A DNA stretch of 53,846 nt from Microbacterium gubbeenense DSM 15944 (GTDB lineage Bacteria > Actinomycetota > Actinomycetes > Actinomycetales > Microbacteriaceae): positions 1-53,846 of the forward strand of contig NZ_AUGQ01000016.1 in the NCBI RefSeq assembly GCF_000422745.1, given 5' to 3'. Shown here in pieces: positions 50,477-53,846 of the stretch. The notes under the pieces are model-generated. The model saw nothing but the letters and a program-made list of their open reading frames with translations, did no database searches and was not told where the DNA came from. Positions within the stretch are counted from its first letter, which is position 1; each line of letters opens with the position of its first letter. The position numbers and the translations under genes were made by a program.

Positions 50477-50778
50477 GCGGCGGCCCAGACGGTGCTCGCG
50501 CGGCCGCCAGCGAAGCCGGACACGGTGCCGGTGTCGACGACGCGGCCCTCGTTCTTGAGTTCGGCGCGGCGCTTCCGCACAGAGTCGGTCTGCGTCGCGG
50601 GCCAGTCGTTCCGAAACCGGAGGCGGCTGTACTGCCAGGTCAGCTCGTGGTCGGTCATCGGGCCGATGTTGCTGAGCAGCCAAAGGATCGCGCGCTTCTG
50701 CTCCTCGCGCTTGGTGCGGGAGGGGGCGGCGGTGTGGCTGGTGTCCGGGTCTGTTGCCCGGGCGAGTGCTTCGTGCAT
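50473..50778 (-). CDS. Winged-helix-like protein
   Basis: A 101-residue protein. REEQKRAILWLLSNIGPMTD and VRKRRAELKNEGRVVDTGTV fit a winged helix. Probably DNA-binding, role unknown. AAGGAGCTAGAG lies just upstream of ATG 50778, and the gene begins 19 bases after the excisionase-like gene. Confidence 0.6.
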   Translation of the reverse strand: MHEALARATDPDTSHTAAPSRTKREEQKRAILWLLSNIGPMTDHELTWQYSRLRFRNDWPATQTDSVRKRRAELKNEGRVVDTGTVSGFAGGRASTVWAAA

Positions 50779-50797
50779 CTCTAGCTCCTTGTGTGGT

Positions 50798-50989
50798 TCA
50801 GGTGGCCGGGGTCAGGCGATCGGCGAGCCAGTCGTCGAGGTCGGCCGGGTAGTAGACGTTGAGGCGGCCCTGCTTGAAGGCGGCGGGGCCCTGCCCGAGG
50901 TGCCTGAGCTTGCGGAGCGTCTGGGGCTTGAGCCCGACGTACTCGGCGGCCTTCGCGGTGGGCAGGACGGGGCCGCGGCGCTCGGTCAC
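50798..50989 (-). CDS. Excisionase-like HTH protein
   Basis: A 63-residue HTH_17/excisionase-type protein (LPTAKAAEYVGLKPQTLRKL, LNVYYPADLDDWLADRL). Placed directly after the XRE gene, which it overlaps by four bases (GTGA), and near the integrase, it is the best candidate for the directionality factor that helps excise the prophage. Confidence 0.65.
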   Translation of the reverse strand: MTERRGPVLPTAKAAEYVGLKPQTLRKLRHLGQGPAAFKQGRLNVYYPADLDDWLADRLTPAT

Positions 50990-51207
50990 GCCGCGACCTT
51001 TCGCGGCTGCGCGCCCTCGGTGAGGGCCCGGGAGATGGCGGCCGCGACGCATCCGATCCACGCGGGGGAGGCGTCCTCGCGGCCCGTCTCGACGCGCGAC
51101 AGGTAGGACTCGGAGACCCCGGCTCGCTCGGCGACCTCTCGGGCTGTGAGGCCAGACTGCTCGCGGAGTACCCGGAGTGCCCGGCCAGGAGTGGGTAGCT
51201 GTGTCAT
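50986..51207 (-). CDS. XRE-family regulator (Cro-like)
   Basis: A 73-residue XRE protein. LRVLREQSGLTAREVAERAG followed by VSESYLSRVETGRE is a clear helix-turn-helix. It is the first gene of the early operon and divergent from the repressor, the position of Cro. The ATG appears to be at the transcription start (leaderless). Operator not identified. Confidence 0.8.
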   Translation of the reverse strand: MTQLPTPGRALRVLREQSGLTAREVAERAGVSESYLSRVETGREDASPAWIGCVAAAISRALTEGAQPRKVAA

Positions 51208-51243
51208 AGGAAAAACCGTAGCGAGTCTTTCCCCTCGGAGCAA
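51208..51243 (-). promoter_or_regulatory. Early promoter, probably giving a leaderless message
   Basis: On the minus strand TTGCTC (51243-51238), 17 bases, TACGGT (51220-51215). The expected start is one or two bases from ATG 51207 and there is no ribosome-binding site, so the message is probably leaderless. Confidence 0.6.
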
Positions 51244-51283
51244 GCTCGGGCCGGAACGAGACTGCAGTATTTTGCCGTTTTGC

Positions 51284-51312
51284 TTGGCGTAACCGGAAAC
51301 AGTCGGTAGGCT
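51284..51312 (+). promoter_or_regulatory. Repressor-integrase promoter, probably leaderless
   Basis: TTGGCG (51284-51289), 17 bases, TAGGCT (51307-51312); transcription would begin near 51319-51320, at the repressor ATG. Face-to-face overlap with the divergent promoter is small (40 bp apart), so shared operators between them are likely. Confidence 0.6.
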
Positions 51313-51319
51313 CTTCCCC

Positions 51320-51721
51320 ATGAGTAGCGAACCGACCGGGAAAGACCTCGTTCTCACCCGCACCGCGATTGAGCGCGCGACACAGCACGAGCGCTTGCTG
51401 TACGGGGAGCTTGTGGGGGACCTCCGCGCGGCCCGCGGGATGACGCAGGCGACCCTTGCGGAGCGCTCCGCGGTGACCGCCCGCACCATCCGCAACATCG
51501 AGAAGGGCGCGGTCGCGCCGCAGGCGGAGAAGCTCATCCGCCTGTTCGTCGCGCTCGACGTAGACCTCGACGGCACGATGTACAGCGCCGAGGTGCAGGC
51601 CTACGTCGCCATGCTCGCCCCCCTCATCCGCGACATCGACCCCGAGCACCGCCTCGCCGCCGTCGCGGACCTCATCCCCGCACTCAGCCGCGCCGTCGCC
51701 GCACACCCGAGGAGCAACTGA
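51320..51721 (+). CDS. XRE-family immunity repressor (candidate)
   Basis: A 133-residue regulator. GDLRAARGMTQATLAERSAV followed by TARTIRNIEKGAVAPQ (about 33-70) is the HTH; the C-terminal half (SAEVQAYVAMLAPLIRDIDP) may dimerise. Its place opposite the Cro-like gene and in front of the integrase suggests the lysogeny repressor. No ribosome-binding site precedes ATG 51320; GTG 51413 within the frame has GGGGAG three bases before it. Its stop overlaps the integrase start by one base (TGATG). Confidence 0.72.
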   Translation: MSSEPTGKDLVLTRTAIERATQHERLLYGELVGDLRAARGMTQATLAERSAVTARTIRNIEKGAVAPQAEKLIRLFVALDVDLDGTMYSAEVQAYVAMLAPLIRDIDPEHRLAAVADLIPALSRAVAAHPRSN

Positions 51722-52863
51722 TGGCACGACCCCCGCTCGTACTCGAAACCTGGGGCCGCATCCGCCGGACCACGCTCGGCGGCAGGCCCGCCGCCGTCGC
51801 CTACTACCGCGACAGCGACGGCGTCACCCGCAAGATGGAGCGCCGCGCGAAGACCCACGCGCAGGCCGAGCAGGCCCTCGTCCGGGCGCTACGCGATCGC
51901 GTCGCCCCCACCGGCGAGACGATCACGCGCGAGTCGACGCTCGCCGAACTCGCCGAGACATGGCTCGATGAGATCGAGAAGGAGGGCCGCGCAGCCGCAA
52001 CCATCGCCCGCTACCGCGGCACCGTCAACGCCCAGATCAACGAGCACGTCGGCCGCGTGCGCATCCGCGAGGCGACGCCGCCCCGCCTGCAGCGCATCAC
52101 CGACCGCGTCGCCGAGTCATCCGGCCCCGCGCAGGCGCGCATGCTCGGCGTCGTCCTCAACGGCATGTGCAGCCTCGCCGTCCGCTACGGTGCGGCCCCG
52201 TCCAACGCCGCCGACGAGCTGCGCCTCCCGAAGCGTACGAAGAACGCCGTACGAGCGCCTGGGGTCGACGACGTGCGTGCACTCCGCGCGGCGATGCGAG
52301 CCTGGGACGCGAAGCCGCCGCACCGCGACGGGTCGATCCACGACCTCGCCGACTTCGCCGACGTGCTCCTCGGGACCGGGTGCCGCCCCGGCGAGGCACT
52401 CGCCCTGCGCTGGGACGACGTCGACCTCGATGGCGGGTGGATCACGATCACCGCGACCGTCGTCCGCATCGCGGGCAAGGGGCTCGAGCGCCAGGAACAG
52501 CCGAAGTCGGAGGAGTCGCGCCGCCGCCTCGCGCTGCCGCGGTTCGTCCTCGACGCGCTCACCTCGCGGCGCGTACAGGCCTACAACGAGTGGGTGTTCC
52601 CGTCGGCCGTCGGCACGCTCCGCTGGCCGGAGAACGTGCGCGCGCAGTGGAAGACGGCGCTCAAGGACACGAGCGTGTCCTGGGTGACGCCGAAGGACTG
52701 CCGCAAGGCCGTGGCGACCGTGCTCGGCGTCGAGGACGCGCAGCTGCAGCTCGGCCACGCCCCCGGCTCGACGGTCACCGACCGGCACTACGTGGAGAAG
52801 CCGCTCGAGCGTCCCAACGTCGCCGCGCGCCTCGAGGTGTTCGCCGCTGAAAACGGCGAGTAA
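51721..52863 (+). CDS. int: Tyrosine integrase
   Basis: A 380-residue phage integrase that recombines attP with the tRNA-Gly attB. N-terminal arm-binding (about 1-65) and core-binding (about 70-165) regions precede the catalytic domain: Arg222 in GTGCRPGEAL, Lys262, Arg328 in VTPKDCRKAVA, His346 in LGHAPGS, and nucleophile Tyr357 in DRHYV. The usual His of HxxR is Lys325. It is adjacent to its attachment site and co-transcribed with the repressor. Confidence 0.93.
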   Translation: MARPPLVLETWGRIRRTTLGGRPAAVAYYRDSDGVTRKMERRAKTHAQAEQALVRALRDRVAPTGETITRESTLAELAETWLDEIEKEGRAAATIARYRGTVNAQINEHVGRVRIREATPPRLQRITDRVAESSGPAQARMLGVVLNGMCSLAVRYGAAPSNAADELRLPKRTKNAVRAPGVDDVRALRAAMRAWDAKPPHRDGSIHDLADFADVLLGTGCRPGEALALRWDDVDLDGGWITITATVVRIAGKGLERQEQPKSEESRRRLALPRFVLDALTSRRVQAYNEWVFPSAVGTLRWPENVRAQWKTALKDTSVSWVTPKDCRKAVATVLGVEDAQLQLGHAPGSTVTDRHYVEKPLERPNVAARLEVFAAENGE

Positions 52864-52870
52864 ATAGCGG

Positions 52871-52905
52871 GCGGCCCCGCTCGTCCTGTCGGACGGCGGG
52901 GCCGC
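52871..52905 (+). terminator. Terminator after the integrase gene
   Basis: Outer arms 52871-52880 and 52896-52905 (10 bp) and inner arms CGTCC/GGACG with one bulged T form a long hairpin, eight bases after the integrase stop. It prevents read-through toward the tRNA. Confidence 0.8.
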
Positions 52906-52927
52906 TACCCGGGAAAATCCCTGGTCG

Positions 52928-52979
52928 GAGGGGCTGACGGGAATCGAACCCGCGCTGTCTGCTTGGGAAGCAGAAGTTC
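52928..52979. repeat. Right attachment site overlapping tRNA-Gly
   Basis: The 52-bp core shared with 12287-12338 (one mismatch, 52957). It forms the 3' part of the intact tRNA, so the phage carries a copy that restores the gene on integration. Confidence 0.92.
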
Positions 52980-52999
52980 TACCATTGAACTACAGCCCC
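52929..52999 (-). tRNA. tRNA-Gly(CCC)
   Basis: A 71-nt cloverleaf: GGGGCTG/CAGCCCC acceptor, GTTC/GAAC D stem, anticodon arm TCTGC-TTCCCAA-GCAGA with anticodon CCC, T arm GCGGG-TTCGATT-CCCGT, discriminator U; CCA is not encoded. Its 3' part comes from the phage, giving C instead of the host's U at the first variable-loop base. Confidence 0.93.
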
Positions 53000-53019
53000 G
53001 GAGCTATTCTGCCGCGTAA

Positions 53020-53469
53020 TCACGCGGTAGAACGGCGTTCGCTCAGAATACACGCTGGGGCTTTTTGCGTCGAATCCATCGTTTGCCCACCGCTTTGCGC
53101 ATCGGATCGCATCGGGCGGGCGAACTTCTCGAGGACCACGGAGACGTCGGGCGCCTTGATGATCTGCACGCCGTAGCGCTGCTTGGTCGTGGTGAGCCAC
53201 CGAAGGGCCGCGCCCGCCCCGGAGCACCTGAACTCCTCGACTCGAATGAGGCGCGGCGCTGCCCATTCGTCAGCGCATCGCTCCTGCTTCGACTCGACGG
53301 GCCCGAAGGGTGTCGGGCGGTTCCCGTGGATGACGTGCGCGAGCTCTCGATTCCAGGCGATGACGGCGTTGAGGACGGCTGCGGCGCGGTAGATGACCGC
53401 GTGTTTGTCGTAGCGGGTGGCGAGCCCGCGTCACTGCTTGATCTTGCAGTAGTTGCGCTCGATTGGAGT
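53020..53469 (-). pseudogene. Disrupted IS5-type transposase C-terminal end
   Basis: Frame on the minus strand reading IERNYCKIKQ, stop, RGLATRYDKHAVIYRAAAVL and NAVIAWNREL. In intact IS5-type transposases a Trp codon stands where TGA is, so the gene has a nonsense mutation. The upstream end is cut by the IS3-type element at 53469. Residues after about HGNRPTPFGP read on to TGA 53020-53022 without family character. Confidence 0.65.
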
Positions 53470-53488
53470 GGACCCCGAAAGTTGGACT
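53469..53488. repeat. Terminal inverted repeat of the IS3-family element
   Basis: TGGACCCCGAAAGTTGGACT is a typical IS3-family end. It marks the 3' boundary of the element and its junction with the IS5-type remnant. The other end lies outside the window. Confidence 0.65.
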
Positions 53489-53501
53489 CGGAATCAAAAT
53501 C

Positions 53502-53846
53502 CTACGGGCTTGGCAGGGCGTGTTGGCGGTATTCATTGGGGCTGAGGTAGCCGAGGCGTTTCTGGATTCGTGCCGAGTTCCACCAGGTCAAATACTCGGA
53601 GAGCCCTGCATGAAACTCGGCGAGAGTCTGCGGTTCTCGGATGCGGAACCACTCCTCCTTGAGATGGCTGAAGAAGCTCTCCATCGCAGCGTTGTCGAGG
53701 CAGGTGCCCTTGCGAGACATCGACTGCGTGAGTCCGGCGTCTCGCAACGTGTCTTGCCAGAGGGTGTGCCGATACTGAAAGCCCTGATCGGAGTGGACCA
53801 GAGGCTTCTCGCTCGGTTCGAGGTCGTTGATCGCTGTGCGGAGGCC
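53502..53846 (-). CDS. IS3-family transposase OrfB (partial)
   Basis: The frame is open to the right edge. The visible 114 residues include HSDQGFQYRHTLWQDTLRDA, MSRKGTCLDNAAMESFFSHL and LKEEWFRIREPQTLAEF: the last Asp and Glu of the DDE triad (HSD, AAMESFF) and the family's C-terminal end. It integrates the element by copy-out paste-in. Looks intact as far as seen. Confidence 0.85.
   Translation of the reverse strand, partial: GLRTAINDLEPSEKPLVHSDQGFQYRHTLWQDTLRDAGLTQSMSRKGTCLDNAAMESFFSHLKEEWFRIREPQTLAEFHAGLSEYLTWWNSARIQKRLGYLSPNEYRQHALPSP

Larger units (their letters stand above)
12287..52979. mobile_element. Integrated siphovirus prophage (about 40.7 kb)
   Basis: Bounded by a 52-bp repeat of the 3' part of tRNA-Gly(CCC), at 12287-12338 and 52928-52979, with a tyrosine integrase next to the intact tRNA copy. 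It contains terminase, portal, protease, capsid, connector, tail, lysis, recombination, replication and immunity genes, with no obvious frameshift or missing essential module, so it looks inducible. The tRNA 5' half lies on the host side at 52980-52999, so the right-hand 3' half came from the phage and the left-hand copy is the displaced host sequence. Confidence 0.93.

Noticed and set aside
12339..52979. CRISPR array or other tRNA genes inside the prophage
   Set aside because: No regularly spaced repeats with unique spacers and no further cloverleaf were seen.
52979..53266. 95-residue minus-strand frame overlapping the tRNA
   Set aside because: It overlaps the tRNA and lies in another frame of the IS5-type remnant; no protein similarity.

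Overview
The window is high-GC DNA from an actinobacterium, most likely a Microbacteriaceae member such as Microbacterium. This rests on the base composition, the sortase-type LAPTG protein, the LacI-controlled sugar loci and the style of the phage genes; no rRNA or marker gene is present to prove it.

Host left arm (1-12286). It opens with the C-terminal end of an IS1380-type transposase. A carbohydrate-use locus follows: a LacI regulator divergent from a large secreted, cell-wall-anchored DUF5722 putative glycosidase, a second LacI regulator divergent from a complete CUT1-type sugar ABC importer (lipoprotein binding protein and two permeases, no ATPase), and a GH78 alpha-L-rhamnosidase joined to the last permease by a 4-base overlap. 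The locus probably takes up and degrades a rhamnose-containing glycan. Two tandem palindromes upstream of the importer and one LacI-type operator upstream of the DUF5722 gene suggest local repression. A small membrane protein ends the arm.

Prophage (about 12287-52979, 40.7 kb). A complete-looking siphovirus prophage sits in a tRNA-Gly(CCC) gene. A 52-bp segment of the tRNA 3' part is repeated at both ends with one mismatch. The left end carries a small plus-strand pair (HicA-like toxin and HTH protein) with its own promoter and terminators. Next, read on the minus strand from about 37.3 kb down to 13.3 kb, come HNH, lipoproteins, small genes, terminase subunits, a portal-MuF fusion, prohead protease, HK97-type capsid, connectors, major tail protein, frameshifted tail chaperones, tape measure, tail-tip proteins including a GH18-like protein, an M23 endolysin and a holin. 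A plus-strand island (37.3-39.5 kb) holds small genes and a DUF932 protein. The minus-strand early region (39.6-51.2 kb) holds a ParB / ABC-ATPase-GNAT / formyltransferase cassette, many small proteins, SSB, a replication protein, HNH, ERF annealing protein, YqaJ exonuclease, RusA and HTH regulators. A divergent switch at 51.2-51.3 kb separates an XRE/excisionase-like early operon from a repressor-integrase operon.

The two most notable observations are: (1) a 66-70-bp element present three times in the prophage, each copy containing the same -35/-10-like boxes, a GTATGTAC-N9-GTACATAC palindrome and an in-frame MYYQPVHTK leader, followed by a different small gene and then a hairpin; and (2) a self-contained three-gene cassette that could be a Mom-like DNA-modification system.

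Host right arm (52929-53846). The intact tRNA-Gly is followed by the remnant of an IS5-type transposase with an internal stop, cut by an IS3-family element that runs off the right edge.
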